From: Eonycteris spelaea
Taxonomy: Eukaryota > Chordata > Mammalia > Chiroptera > Pteropodidae
Assembly (NCBI GenBank): GCA_003508835.1
Contig: PUFA01000027.1
Coordinates: forward strand, 8,432,001 to 8,496,000
Direction: 5' to 3'
Length of the DNA: 64,000 bases
Shown here: positions 24,168 to 37,310 of the stretch, one piece after another
Layout of the letters: each line of letters opens with the position of its first letter
Position numbering within the stretch: the first letter of the stretch is position 1
Notes under the pieces: model-generated
The model's input: the letters and a program-made list of their open reading frames with translations, nothing else
Databases searched by the model: none
Told to the model about the DNA's origin: nothing
Program-made: the position numbers and the translations under genes

Positions 24168-25679
24168 TGTATTAGGTAGAGCTTCTATGTCTCCTGGTCT
24201 TATATAATAGGTATCCTATGGACCCAGTGACACAATCTCCCTAGTCACCTTTGCCAGGTGCTGCAAGTATGTCCCTTGTGTGGGTTGTATGTACTTTTCT
24301 GTTGTAGTTGAGCCCTGATTGCTGTCTGCATGTCAATGGAAGGGATTGAGGTATAGGCTAAATGGTTGTTAAGGACTGGCCATGACTACAGTGGAGGAAC
24401 TGTTATGCAAGGGCTGACCCTCCAGAGGAAGATTCACTTTAGCAGGACTCTGATGCCTGCCCAGCCTGCCCTTTAAGAGTGTCATTTGTGGAGGTGGTTG
24501 GGTGTTGCTCTTGTGTGGTCTAAAGCTAATCACTGGGTATATTGTTTCTGGGGCCTCTTGAGAGGGGCACTGATACAGTCCAAGTTCAGCTGCTGTCTGT
24601 ACCCTACCCAGGGCCACTTGGTATGAGCTACAAAGTGATCTGCAGATGATTGCCACTTGGGCTAGGATGGACTGAGAGGTGCCTGGGAGAGACTAACCTG
24701 TATCTAAGGCTGGCTGCTGCCAGTCCTGGGCTTGAGACTGCTTAGCAAGAGATATAGGGCACACCAGTCAGATGCTGCTTGTTTGAGGTTTGTGAACCTT
24801 TGAGAGATTTTAGGAAAGTGCACAGCACAAGCCAAGACAGGGCGTTTATATGGAAAAGCCACTGGAAGTGGATTGGGTGGGCCCACAAGTTGAATGGGAT
24901 GGAATCTCATGGAATCACCAAGGCTGGGCAAAAAGTGTTACTAGGTTGATCAGGATTTAGCTATGGTGCCATTCTGCATGTGTAGACTGGGTGGGGGCAG
25001 GGCTCAACAAAAAATAATGGCTTCTGCCAGAAATTTTGTCTGGGAGAAAGCTGTTGCTCCAGCTCTCACCCTGAAGCCAGACAGTTCAGTTTCTCCTCAT
25101 ACATCCCTGTTGATTTTGAGCTATTATCCCAGTGCTGGAGCTCAGATCAAGTAAGTCCATCAGTGTGTAGACCTTTAAGAGGAACTCCTAGGACTCCAGC
25201 AGCCCTCCATCTCACTCAGCCACAACTTCCACTGGCTTTCAAAGACAGAATTTATGAGGACTTCTCTCCACAGCATTGGAATCCTTGGCTAGGGAGCCCT
25301 ATGTGAGGTTAGGATCCTTCACACCTCAAGGGGGACTTCTGCAGTTGAGATATTTCTCCCAGTTTTTAACCACCACATTTGTGTGGTAGTAGCCCATTTC
25401 ACGCCTTTGCCCCTCTTACCAAACTCAAGGTGGCTCCTTTTGTATATCCTTGGTTATAGGACTTCAGGTAGATTTCAGGAGATTGCCAGTGATGGTCATT
25501 CTGTAGTTTAGTTTTAATTTTGGTGTGGTCATGGGAGGAGGTGAGCACAGTGTTTACCTACTCTACCATCTTGACTGGAAGCTCTTCTTTTTATATTTTT
25601 ATTTAGTTACCCACATTTCTATTGTTATTATTTTTAAAATAATCCTTTTAACTCCCTTGTTTTGCAAACGTAAATGATC

Positions 25680-26165
25680 TTATTAGGATTTCCATTTAAA
25701 AAATTAAACATGACATACACATAAAATAACAAATGATGAACATATAAGCATATAAATAATACTAACCCAAGAACTTATTTAGGGGGATTTTAAAATTTCT
25801 AATGTGTCTATCCTTTGTTTCTCTACCATACCACCATTCTCCAAAAATTAATCATCCTTTTATTTTGTTTATAACTTTGTCAGTATTTTTTAGTTTTGCA
25901 ATTTTTGAAATTTTACATAAAGTGCTAATATGTTTATTACTTTGCCACTGGGTTTTAAAAATATGATGTTCCTTCCATGTGATACTAAAAGTTGTAGTTC
26001 ATTCATTTCACTATCCTAGAGAATTTTATTATATAAATATTATTATATGTACTTTATCCATTTCTATGGACATTTGTTTTGTCTTTAGTATTTTGCATAT
26101 GCAAAATGCTGTTATGAAAAATTGTGTTTCCAATAAAATTTTTAGGCATGTATAGAGCATTGTCT
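25680..26165 (-). mobile_element. Old L1 3' UTR fragment, antisense
   Basis: Segments follow the antisense of an old L1M 3' region: ataaaataacaaatgatgaa, actaacccaagaacttattt, then ttccttccatgtgatactaa and tttatccatttctatggaca, and a closing ttttaggcatgtatagagca. Divergence is high. No open frame. Confidence 0.5.
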
Positions 26166-26934
26166 TGTCTTTTCATTTGTTCAAACATCTGTATTTTCAT
26201 TAAACTCATATCAATATCAATAGGCATTTTGGAACCAATTAGAAGAGTTTAATATTATTACAAATTATATGACCACTATTTTAAATTGTATCCAAAATGA
26301 ATTATATCTGGCTCACAAATATAAAAAGACTTTATTCACTGAGAGTAAGTAAATTGTAGGTAGAATTTAAAATTCTATAAAATATTTAATGAAAAATCTA
26401 ATGCAATTTTGTGTATTTAAAAAATGATTTTACTTTTTCTGAATTTAGTGCTAGGTTTCACAAATATGCTGAGTGCTAATTAAGATTCAGGTTTAATTAC
26501 CTATGTCTATTTCTTTTCTGCATCCTTCTTTTTAGAGTCTATAAATAGCTTTGGAACTCTACCTATCCCAAATTAGGTCATTAATAGTAAAATATAACTC
26601 TTTAAAAATATTTTCCCCTTTTGAATGTCATGGTACTTTAATGGTTCTTTCTATTAGGAATAGAAATAGCTTACTTTGTATTTATTGTAAAACTGAAGTA
26701 ATGATTTTTCTTTAGCTAAATAGTAAGTCTGTAGTATTTTTGGGACCAATGTCTATATTCTTAGTAGATTTTAAATAGTGGACATTGATTTTGGAATGTG
26801 AAGAAAAAATCAAGTTGACATATTATTATATGTCAATAGAAACATAGATGAACAATAAAACATGTCCAGTAAATAAATAGACAAATGTTTTAACAATTTA
26901 TATGTGAGAAGTATAGACAGTGCAATCTAGGTTA
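26166..26934. other. Unassigned AT-rich interval
   Basis: No gene or repeat recognised. The sequence is strongly AT-rich with stop codons in all frames. Confidence 0.5.
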
Positions 26935-27165
26935 TAGTATGGATTTTGACCAGTCACACTTGAGATGAGCCTTGGCCTTCTGCTTAAAGGATGTGTGAAG
27001 TTGTGCAAATTACTAAACCTCTTTGGATTAATAGCTTCAGCTATAAAATGGGGATAAAAATAGCACCTACATTCATATAGTTCTGGAATAAAGTAAGATT
27101 ATACACCAAATGCTCATTGTCTGTCATCACTAAGTACTAAATACATGTTAGCTCTTATTAAGAGC
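26935..27165 (+). repeat. MIR SINE
   Basis: MIR blocks in order: tgtgcaaattactaaacctc, ttcagctataaaatggggat, aaaaatagcacctacattca and ctaaatacatgttagctctt. The core and 3' part are well recognisable. Confidence 0.7.
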
Positions 27166-29429
27166 AATTCAAGGCAAAAATGTCATCCCCTCGTCAGATA
27201 TAGTGAAAACAGAACACTGCAATATCACCATATCAGTGAAAATAGATCCGTTCCTTTGGTATAAAACATGACAATAACTTTTAAGAGTTATAAAATTATT
27301 AAATGGTATTTTTTTCTGAATTATAACATGTCTGGATATTTGTGTTAGGGGAGAATCTTAAAACTGGAAAAATTTGCGTGCAAAGATGTTTTCTGTAGCA
27401 GAGTACCAGAAATAACTGGGTAGTAAATCTATTTAACTGGATACCATATTTTGTAACCATTACCAGTGACAATTATAAAGGTGATGATAAGACATAAAAT
27501 GCTGATAGCAGAATAAAAAATTAGATAAGAAATTTGTGTGTATCTATATTATGAAGAGAGCTATATAAAAATGGACTGGAAGGGAACATCTTTAGTGTCC
27601 TGTTGACACAGCGGATATGAATAAGCATGGATAGGGATTAATGGGGAGCAGCTTACTGACTTAATGCAACGTAATCTTTGAATCTAAGAAGAAAAGTGCA
27701 ATGCTTTAAAATCACTTTCTTTGGGTTGCCTATTTCATTTAGGAGAAGCATGTGAAAATTCTCTAGGGCTTGATTTAGTGCACATTAACTCAATTTTATC
27801 TCCTCCTATAGCTATCCGTCTCAATCAACTCCTCCTGTTCTCTATGCATTTATCTACATGTCTCATCAAGAATGTGGCAGTAACAAGTTGACTGAACATA
27901 AAGTACTCTGGAAAAAATTGAGCAAGAGTTTTCAGTGTTCAAGCATTCCGAGCAGCACAGCTTGATAATTGTACACTAACTACAAAGAGATTCTGTCTTG
28001 TCATTAAAGTGTTTAGCGGCCAGACAAACTTGTTTTTATATAACAGGATTAATGGTAGGACTACAAGTACAAACTCTATTTGTTGGCCCAAACAAGTTCT
28101 GAGCTTGCGAGGGTACAAGGACATGAGAATGAGCTTATTGGTGATGTTTAGAACCCAGCAGTGAAATGACAGATGGTGTTACTGTTAGTCCTCAAGTCCC
28201 CCAAACTCCTAATTTCTTATTTCTCCACATAAAATAAGGCTTTCTAAGAAATACCAGCTGTGAGAAACATTTGTCTTAGTAAGCCTGTATAGACCTGTAC
28301 ATTTCATCTTCTAGTTCAGACTCTCTTACCTCTCAACAAAAAAGTGTAGGTCACTTATAAACTATCTGCACTGGATGACTGTTCAGTTGGCACTGTCTAA
28401 AGGTTTTATTCAGACAATGAAGCTTTGTACTTTAATACTGATACAGTCTATGATTTCACAAAGAGAAATGGAAGATGGATTGGTATAGAGGCAATAATTT
28501 TTAATGTCATTTATAACTCAGTCTATGTAATCATCTGAGGGTATTGATACACATGTATTAAAGGTAAAGATGTGATTAGCAACAAAAGCTAATTTTTATT
28601 TCACTTGAAAAATATAAAACCAAACATTAGTCATTGTATTCAAACGTTTGCTATTAGTACGAGATAGCTGCTATAATTTAGAAAATGGTCCATTGAATGT
28701 TGTAAGAGACTAAAGAAAACAATATTTGCACTGTAGTTTATTATAGTTTCACAAGTTCACAGTAAACAGTGAAGTGGTAAATTTACCTAAGTCGTTTGCA
28801 AGTTGTTTTATGTGTCAAACCAAGATAACCCTTCTCTCAATAGTGGCCATTATTAAATTATATAACTTTAGAACTAGAAGGGGCTTTGAAAGCATTTTAT
28901 TTAATAAGCCTTGGAGTAGTCATGGTCATCTATAAACTTATTAAAATCAAAGATTTCTTTGAATTGGGAGAGATCTCATTCTGTACATTTTTGTTTCTTG
29001 ATATGACAGTAAATCTCTCTGTCTCCAAATATGGGCCTGCATGTTTCCCACACTGTAGATAGAGAGGAAACTGAAATATATGATTGCAAAAGTCAGATGC
29101 TGCTATGCAAAAGCAATGCCATCAGTGCATAGGAATAGTTCCTGGAAGAGCTTACATGGTATTTCTAAAGAAACCATTTAAATACGTCCTCTGATCTGCC
29201 ATATCAAGACTCAAAGCAGCAGAAGAGTTGTGATCCCCCTCCAGCTCTCCTATCCAGTACTTGTTTTTAAGAGATTTATGGTAGCTGGAAATAATTGAAA
29301 TAATTCACGATTTTTTTTTTTTAATTTCATGTCTTGGCATTTGTACTTACAAAATAAAAAATAATGAAATCATCAAATCATTATTTTTATCTAGTAAGTT
29401 TAGTAGAGAAACTGTTAAAATATACTGTG
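27166..29429. other. Unique interval, no gene
   Basis: No exon, RNA gene or clear repeat. The 27770-28130 part has more balanced composition and no repeat signature and may be a conserved non-coding stretch. A segment beginning ctttagaactagaaggggct near 28867 resembles the start of an ancient mammalian repeat, too weak to name. Confidence 0.45.
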
Positions 29430-29570
29430 GAAACATCAAAAGATTGACATTTATGTATTCTTCTAACATGTATTAAGACCTACCTTGTGCTTGGGACTGA
29501 GCTAAGCCCTTGGGGGCACAATACAAATAAAAGATGCTCTCTGTTTCTTTAAAAACTTACAAACTACTAA
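29430..29570 (+). repeat. Fragment of an ancient mammalian repeat
   Basis: The order 'tattaagacctaccttgtgc', 'ttgggactgagctaagccct', 'tgggggcacaatacaaataa' follows the old 'tactatgtgccaggcactgttctaagcactggggatacaa' type consensus. The family is the unresolved one also seen at 34.8, 41.6 and 44.8 kb. Confidence 0.4.
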
Positions 29571-30014
29571 GGTTTTATCAGTTATAATTCTACATTTAAG
29601 AATGTCTCACCTGAAGACTTTAACAAGTATTTTGAAAAAATAGTTTTTTAGCTTCTTTCTGTTTTTCTTCCCCTAAACAGTCATACTGCTGGTACTTATT
29701 CATGCAGTATATATGAGAAAGTGACTTGAATAAGAAAGTGAGTCATGTGAACACATAAATCTTCAATTTAAAGTCACAAGTGTATAAATCATGCAGGCAA
29801 TTTTGTCTGCGAAGATACTAAGGCTAAAGAGGAGGCGGAAGGTTCAGTTTTCTTGGTTTTCAAATTATTTAGGATATGTCCTAGCTTAACAGGTCATAAA
29901 AATAAATCCTTGGTTGGCAAGGCAACAAATAAAAGCACAATTTCTTTTGGTAACATTAGAGTCATAAGTCAAAAAGAATGTAAATAACAACTTAGATGGT
30001 CCAAATTACCCTGG

Positions 30015-30329
30015 TTGGTATGTAGGAATAACCACAGGCACTCACAAATGTGGCATTCTCTGAATATCATGAGGGCGTGTACATTTTTAAAAGAGGTATC
30101 TGTTACCCCATTACTGAAATTTGGCGGTTACCCTCCAGATTACAAGTGTCAGCTGCAACTTCACCAACAGCTCAGATACAGACAAGCTGTACAAAATTTA
30201 CTGACTCAGCCACAGCCTCCCCATCAGCCTCCTCATCTTTTTAGTGATGTCTCTTTGATAAAAACTGTAGTATTTACAAGTAATATGCCAACATTTTCAC
30301 TTAAGAGAACTCCTTTTCTGGGGTGTTGA
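30015..30329 (+). other. 104-codon open frame, doubtful coding fragment
   Basis: The frame is open from ATG at 30015 to TGA at 30329. Its middle (about codons 36-85) has a protein-like composition: KFGGYPPDY, then LQLHQQLRYRQAVQNLL, then a QPQPPHQPPH stretch. A second frame (30050-30244) overlaps it. I do not recognise the family. The length is within what chance gives in 64 kb, and other frames here are longer, so it may be a decayed retrocopy fragment, an isolated exon or nothing. Confidence 0.15.
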
Positions 30330-33300
30330 AAATTTAATATAGATGTGATTATTTTAATGTCTTATTCATGTTAGTCGAGGTGGGAAAAACTGTTATTTAG
30401 AACTTTACTTATGGTATTTGAATAGTTGTTATACTTTTTAACTCTTGGCTACAACCAAAGAGGAGGAACTATTTGGGAAAGTAGTGAGAACCATATCATC
30501 GGACACATTTAATGTGGCCTTGTATTTTCTCTCCCTAACATTCCCTCTGAGTTCCTGATTTATCATTGAGGATCCATGTAGTTTTGAAAAGCTAACTTAA
30601 ATCCTTGAATGAGCATGTGACTAAAGGCAGCCTATCTTAGAAGCCTGGGACTTTGCATTGATTGACAGGACAGTGTTCCTCCTGAATGTAAGAAGGTAGC
30701 ATGTTGCCCTAGGGATTGTTGGCTCTTTGCTAACCATGAGAGGAGAGACTTCTGGGAGAATTTGGCACCGTTGAGTACCAAACAGAGACATGGACAGAAG
30801 GTGGGACCATGGTGGTCTTTTTTTTTTTTTTTTTTTTGTCTCTGAATTAATACTTCCTTGAAATCCTTCCTACTTCTGAACTTAAGTTATGTGGGCCAAT
30901 AGAGTATCTTTATTATTTATGCTCATTAGTTTGGTTTCTACTACTTGTAACTAAAAAAAGAACTAATGAATACATTAAAATATATGCTAGGTTACACCAT
31001 GAAAGAGACATTAGAAAAGGGATTCAGACCCTAGACTAGTGGTCGAACTGGATGGTCTTTAAGAAGGCTTTTAATCCTGGAATTCTAATTTGGAATGAAC
31101 CTAAGTTTCTGTAGTCCATCACCTCCATAGGACTCTAAAAGTGTTAACCCATATTTCCTTCAAGCTGTCTGTATACTATACATAATGTATGTTTTAGTAA
31201 CCAAACTAGGACTATGCATTCTTCTCAGCTCAGTTTGGTTATTGCCAGATGATCACATTTTATCGTTCCTCTTTATTCAAGATGGCTCTCCATTAATTCT
31301 AATTAGGAAACATTCTAATTCATTTCACCTAAAATAATTTCTGGCTATGATTTCTTTTTAATAAGTCAGTATTCAGAACAAAAGAGAGCAAGGTATGAAA
31401 GAGATCTAACAAGATTTAGTCAACATAGTTTCTAGCCAAATCTTTGCCTTCAATATGTTGTTTTTTCTTATCTACTAAAAACAAACAAACAAAAACCAGG
31501 TGTATCATTTTAGATATCATTAACTACTATGTACTCTGCTAAATAGGAACATATCTTTCTGGGATAAAATTTTGGGTTGTAGCTTTTATAACCAAACATC
31601 TGGGAACAGTATATTTACATTGAAACTAATATAGGATATGAGAAGACTGGATGCATCTTGGAACCCAACAGAATAAAGTGATACATTAAGGCAACTTTCA
31701 GCATTAACTGAAGTCACATCTCTGTGGCATCACTGGCCAAGACTGACTGCTTTCTCTCTCTAAAAAAAAAAAAGGGATTTAGTGTGGGCATGGAGATATG
31801 ATCATGGTAGAGAGGACAAGGTGCTTTCTCAGTCTGTTGCCGTTTAATAGAAGTTTGTGTCATCCCCGGCATAAGGGGAAGGCTCATTCCCAGGAAGTCA
31901 CCACCTGAGCTTGTGTAGACAATTTCCAAGCAGGATGCCTGGGCTACAAAGAACTTCTGTTGACTTCTTCCTGGAACATATACCTCAGAGGTTCACATTT
32001 TTGGCAAACATGCCTCTATTCCTTTTGGGCACCTGTACTTTTACTTCTCTGGAGAATACCATTTCTTTCTCATTAATTATGTGAGTTTATTTTTAATCTT
32101 CTAGAACAGAAGGAATCTTCAGGATTTACATGTATTTCAGTAAGCTACTGAGTGCTTTTTAGATTTTAAATATTTTTAAAAAATCAAATTGAGTATGTTT
32201 TCTGGTTTTTATGCTTGACTGGTCTGAGTTGTGAGCAATAAAGGCGGATATGGGGAAGTAAATTAATAAACTTTATAGTACCATAATTATCAGGCCTGGA
32301 TTCTCAGAGGTAGAGGTTTTATATATTTCTTAACAGTGCAAACCATTCCATTGTTATGACAACCTAAGAAAATATTTTAGATACTTTTTCAACACTTCTC
32401 TTTATTGTGTACTTTATTCACATTCTGTAAATTGTTTAAATACATTAATAGCACTTGTTTTTGTTATTTTAAACATACATTGAGAGAACAAAGAAGGGCC
32501 ATCTATTAAGTTAAAATTCAGTCTGCTGGAATGACTTGGCTACTTCTGTATGAAATATACTGAAAGATTTAATCTGAGGAAATTGCTTGTCTCAACAGCT
32601 GTCACAAAACATGTGGCCTGTTTTGGAATCTGGAGCAGCTGCCATGCTGAAACATTGTGTCTTTTTCGTGAGGAAATAAGGATATCGGCGGAATTTGTTT
32701 TCTTTGAAGTGCTTCAACCCTTTTATTTCTAATTTCAGATGTCAGAGCCTGTTTGGAATGACTAAATTAGGCAGAGAATATTCCACTGAGCCCTTAATGT
32801 CTGGGGTATTCCCCAGTAGCAAGAATGTTTTAAGCACAGCTGGGTGGGAGAACATCCCTTCATTATGCCAGATGCCATAAAGGTCACAGGAAAACATGCT
32901 CCAGGCTTATGAAAGGTTACATTTGCTTTCCTATAAAGGGATTGATGGGAATCTTCCTAGAAGGAATGTAAGTTCTTTACTCCACCATGTGATACCTTGG
33001 GCCATTTTCCCCAAGGTACTCCTTGAGCAACCCATGTTCAGCCCCTCTCAGGTCTCCACATGTGTTATCCTTCTTTCCTGTTATTGAAATAGCTGTGGAA
33101 TCCCCATCCCTGGAGAAAGGTTTTCTTAATTAGGAATGGCTAATTATACAGAAATATTTTCCCACATATACAGGGGCTCAGATTTCCTGAATGTTCTTGT
33201 TATTTTGTTTTTCATTTAATATATTTAATTCATATGTCTCTTTGAAAAGTTGACCATATATACGTCAGACATCTGCACATCATGTATTTTTTTAATTAAA

Positions 33301-33469
33301 AGTAACAGTACAGTAAGATGCCATGGGATAGAAATTAGAGAATAATCTGGCTTTTGAGTCACTTCGTGACCCAAATTCAGAGCAGAGAGCAGCATGCAGT
33401 GAGCCGTATTTGGCAGATCTAGAAGTATTTGAGATTGTTATCGCTAATAACACAGGTATGCTAGAATCA
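30330..33469. other. Unique interval with homopolymer runs, no gene
   Basis: Contains a 20-base T run (30818-30837) and an A run near 31762. No classifiable repeat. The part from about 32500 to 33110 has balanced composition and is free of visible repeats; three short overlapping open frames there (60-63 codons) show no domain. Confidence 0.45.
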
Positions 33470-33650
33470 TAACCAGAATTTTCGTGAACTCAGACATGTT
33501 CCTAACACCTCTAACTTCTTCACTAGTCTGTAAAATGGAGACGGTAATGGTGCCTTGATAAGAGGAGCATTGTGATGGTCAGTGCAAACAACATATACAA
33601 AGTGCTTAACATAATGCTTACTGTTAATAAAATTATCCATGTGAATAAAG
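33470..33650 (+). repeat. MIR SINE
   Basis: MIR-like blocks in order: cacctctaacttcttcact, ctgtaaaatggagacggtaa, gataagaggagcattgtga, acaaagtgcttaacataatg. The 3' end is partly lost. Confidence 0.6.
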
Positions 33651-34784
33651 GTTAGGGAAAAATTCCCTTTAAATTGTATCAGACTCGTCAATATAAGTAA
33701 GTAAATGTTGCCTGATTAGAGGAGAGATAAAAAAAAATGATATAAACAAGAGCCACTTTTGTTAGAAGAAAAATTTTGAGACAAAGAGTATGTGGAGTAA
33801 ACTTCAGTATATATGTATCCATATGATATCTGTGATTATGATTTAAAAAAAGGAAGAGTTTAAAAAGTGAGAATCAATTTTATAAACGTTTTGTATAATA
33901 TAAAATGATATATATTTATTGTTGTTTTTATTCTCACATTCACTATCACTATTCCCAACAAGAAGTACTTGAAAAAGATTAGAAATAGACAAGAAGTGAG
34001 ATGATCAGGGACAACATAAAGGCTAAACCCAAGGGAGAAAGATTAAAAAAAAAAATACCAGGAATTTAATATTATCAGACACATGAAGAAATATTAGAAC
34101 AGAAACAGTAATTGCATTGTTATGAATATATTTGTTCATTCATACAACACTATTGAGTAGTCTCTGTAAAAAAAAAAAAAAAAAAAAAAAGTTGTTCCAA
34201 ATTGTAAATAATATATAGTAAAGTGACAAAGCAAGAAAAAAGAGGAAGAAACTTAGAATTCTGGGAAAATACTTCTTCCAAACTATTACTGTTTAAGAAA
34301 AATTGAGAGATGTACTTTTTTTAACAAGTATTTTTGATCATCTATCACATGCTAGCACTATGTAAAGAGATAGTGATTGAAATAAAATGACAAATGATGT
34401 AAAAGAAAAAGTTGCTGTCCTCTGGGTGAGCAGAGGAGAAAAAGAGTCAGGAATACACAAAAAGAGAAAAAGAGGGGGAAGGACAAACAAACAAAGAAAT
34501 AAAACCTCTTGTAGTGTTAAGTGAGCAATTTTGATAAAGCTAAAATAGTAGTTTGGAAAGGTACAGGGAGAGGCTATTTCTTCTATAAAATGAAAAAGGC
34601 AGTGGCTGGCGAAATTTTTATAAAAGCAATCCCAGTATCCCACTGGCCTCTTAGAACTCAAAATTACATGTGCAGCATGAGAGTCCCTAAATACCACCTT
34701 CATGCAAGAACACTGGTTATTTTCACACTTGACCTGAGAAAGAACACATCTCTCGTTGTATCATTTAGTTAGCAGTTGCACATT
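33651..34784. other. Unassigned A/T-rich interval
   Basis: Contains a 23-base A run (34168-34190). The 121-codon minus-strand frame at 34338-34703 is rich in F, L and S from A/T-biased DNA and has no domain I recognise. Confidence 0.45.
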
Positions 34785-35090
34785 TTAATTCAATAATCAT
34801 TTCTGGTAGCCATTATGCACTAAACACTGTTCAAGACAGTCTCACTTTGGTAAAAAAATAAAATAAAATAGAAAATTGACACAACCTGTCTAGTCTCAAG
34901 GAGCCCAAATGTCTAGTAGGACAACCAGAGATGTAGACAACCGATTCCCTGGCTATAGGCCAAGTGTGATAAGAGCTACCACAGTAGCACTCACTGGAGT
35001 AATAAAAGCACAGAGGTGACAAGAGTAATTGATTGCCTACAGGGTTTTCAGCAAAGGTGCCTTTCAAAAACACCCAAACTCATTTCTTTC
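34785..35090 (+). repeat. Ancient mammalian dispersed repeat (family unresolved)
   Basis: Text follows the same old consensus as at 29.4 kb but runs further: ttatgcactaaacactgttc, then tctagtctcaaggagcccaa, atgtctagtaggacaaccag, then aagtgtgataagagctacca. Diverged and non-coding. Confidence 0.45.
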
Positions 35091-36112
35091 CTAGGATAGA
35101 ATTTCACAGAACCTGAGCTGAGAGAGTTAGCTCTGGTTCAGAAGACATGTCATTTTTTGGTAAAATAGAGGCACTGATTCTAAAGACTGTTCCATGCAGA
35201 AGTTCCCCACTTCCAATTTGTAGCCTTTACCCATTAAGAAAACACTTGCAAGAATGCTCAGTTTAAAGCACAGTGAAATCTAAGTATTCAGCCACTCTTC
35301 TTGAGGTATTTATGCTCCATTTTATCTTTCACTGATTAAGGTGAAAGAGAAAAAAAAAAACTTTAGAGCAGAATAAAGGCTAAAAACATGAGAGCTACAA
35401 AGCACATGGAAATGGCACTTACACAAATAAGCTCGTGTACTACCATTCTGTCCCTTTTGTCTGGTATATGTGTCTAAAGAAAAGCATTTGGTGTTCATTC
35501 AAACGTGGGGCACGTTTCATTTCTCTTTCATATAATGTTCTGCGACCCAAACCTGCAGTGACAAATAAATAGAGTATGTCTCTCCAGCCATATTCTAGAA
35601 ATAATACTTTTACAGTATACTTATGTCATATGTTTTGGTGAAATGTCATTATATAGGGGGAAAGGTCAAGCATTTTATATAAACATGGTATAACTTTTCA
35701 AGGAGTATAATTTGGAAACGGAACACTTGTGTGAGGCAAGTCTACTTATATGTCAATATATGTACCTACATTTATACAAACTGTGGCACAGAGTCTAGAA
35801 AGTAAAACCCACATTCCCTTGAAAGCTAAAAATAATAAATTTCAAGCTTTAGAACACTCTGCTTCGGGAGAGATCATTCAGCACCCTGTGATACATTTAA
35901 TCTTTCATGGTCCTATAGAATGCTCACTTTAGTAGAAAATACTGGAAAAAATTGATACAGCACATTGCTTGCTCCTGCCACCTTAGAGTTGTAGCTCCAC
36001 CCTTCACATTTTTTCAAACTTTTCTGACATTTTCTGTGGTTAGGAAAAGTGGAAAGGCAATGTAAGGAAAGACATAGGCAGACAGAGACTGCAGTCATGT
36101 GCTAGGACCCAG
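35091..36112. other. Unassigned interval
   Basis: No gene or repeat is recognised. Short frames of 60-61 codons carry no domain. Confidence 0.45.
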
Positions 36113-37310
36113 GCTTTTTATTTTTTATTTTAGTATTCAGTCTCTTACATTTCTTTTTTTATTTTGGTAAGAACAATTAAGATGACATCTATTGTCATAA
36201 TGATTTTTAAGTCTACAATACAGTATTGTTACCACAGAAATGATGTTATACTTCAGATCTCTAGAATTTATTCATCTTGCATAACTGAAACTTTATACTT
36301 GTGGATTCCCAACTTTTTCACCCTAGCCCCTGGCAACCACCATTCTCTTCCTTACTTTTGCGAATACTCTCCTTCGGTTGAAAATTTTGAGAGAAATTGA
36401 TACAACCCATTTTCTTTTTTGCTTCTATGAGCCTGTTTCAGATACCTCATATAAATTGAATCATGTACTATTTGTCCTGTGACTCACTTATTTTACTTAG
36501 ATAATGTCCTCAAGGTTCATCCATGCTGTCTTCTGTGGCAGGGTTTCTTTTGTTTTAAAGGCAGAATAATATTCATTGTATGTCCTTACTACATTTTCTT
36601 AATCCATTCATCTGTCAGTGGACATTTAGATTGTGTCCACATCTTGGCTATTGAGAATGGTGCTGCAATGGACGCAGGCATGCTAACATCTCTTCGAGGT
36701 CCTAATTTTATTTATTTTTTATAAATATCTAGAATTGGAGTGGCTAAATCATAAGGTTGTTCTATTTGTAACTTTTTGCGGAAACTTCATACTGTTTTCC
36801 ACAGTAGTGGCACTGTTTTGCATTTCCACCAACAGTGTGTGAGGATTTCAATTTCTCTGCATGCTCAACACTTGTCTTTTTTTCTTTTTTTTTTCTTTTT
36901 TTTTTTTTTTTGATAATAGCCATTCTAACAAATATGAGGTGATATCTCATTGTGGTTTTGATTTGCATCTCCAAGATGATTAGTAATATTGAACATCTTT
37001 TCATGTCCTTTTTGGGCACTTTATGTCATCTTTGGAGAAATGTATATTCAAGTCTTTAGCCCATTTTTTTTCCCATTTTTTAATCAGGTTATTTATCTTT
37101 TTTGCTATTGAGTTGTGGGAGTTCTTTACATATTTTAGATATTAGCCCTTTATCAGACACATGGTTTGTTAATATTTTCTCCTATTCTGCACTCTGCCTT
37201 TTCACTCTGTTGATTGTTTTCTTTGCTGTGCAGAAGCTTTTTAGTTTTTATAGTCTCATTTATTTAACTTTGCTTTAGTTACCTGTGGCTGCAGTCTTGT
37301 CTTTTATTTT
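36113..37310 (-). mobile_element. L1 3' fragment (ORF2 end plus 3' UTR), antisense
   Basis: The plus strand shows the antisense of a typical L1 3' region: ttcatccatgctgtcttctg and aatccattcatctgtcagtg (3' UTR), tgcatttccaccaacagtg, gatttgcatctccaagatga, tatcagacacatggtttgtt and ctttgctgtgcagaagcttt (end of ORF2). It is 5' truncated near 37310 and lacks the last part of the usual 3' UTR. A T-rich expansion lies inside it at 36877-36911. No intact ORF2 frame remains. Of the L1 copies here it is one of the least diverged. Confidence 0.85.

Larger units (their letters stand above)
22372..25590 (-). mobile_element. Half-L1 (HAL1-like) retrotransposon with two nested insertions
   Basis: On the minus strand the order is L1 5' UTR (starting near 25585 with cttccagtcaagatggtaga), an ORF1 relic (24167 down to 22884), then directly L1 3' UTR text (gggatataaattacagcat near 22586, and ttgtacacctgaaactaata near 22455) and an A-rich tail at 22378-22390. 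The roughly 4-kb ORF2 is absent. Without its nested insertions the element is about 2.6 kb, the size of the half-L1 class, which keeps ORF1 but borrows reverse transcriptase. It is interrupted by a solo LTR (22995-23372) and a 5S rRNA-derived retroposon (about 22597-22856). An alternative is a full L1 that lost ORF2 by deletion exactly between ORF1 and the 3' UTR. Confidence 0.75.

Noticed and set aside
23956..24207. 83-codon plus-strand hydrophobic frame that looks like a membrane protein
   Set aside because: It is the antisense shadow of the L1 ORF1 coiled-coil region; the real frame is on the minus strand.
34338..34703. 121-codon minus-strand frame
   Set aside because: The residues are those expected from antisense of A-rich DNA (F, L, S); no motif, and no support from flanking splice or promoter signals.
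36762..37019. Lysine-rich minus-strand frame resembling a basic nuclear protein
   Set aside because: The lysines come from the antisense of a T-rich expansion within an L1 3' fragment.
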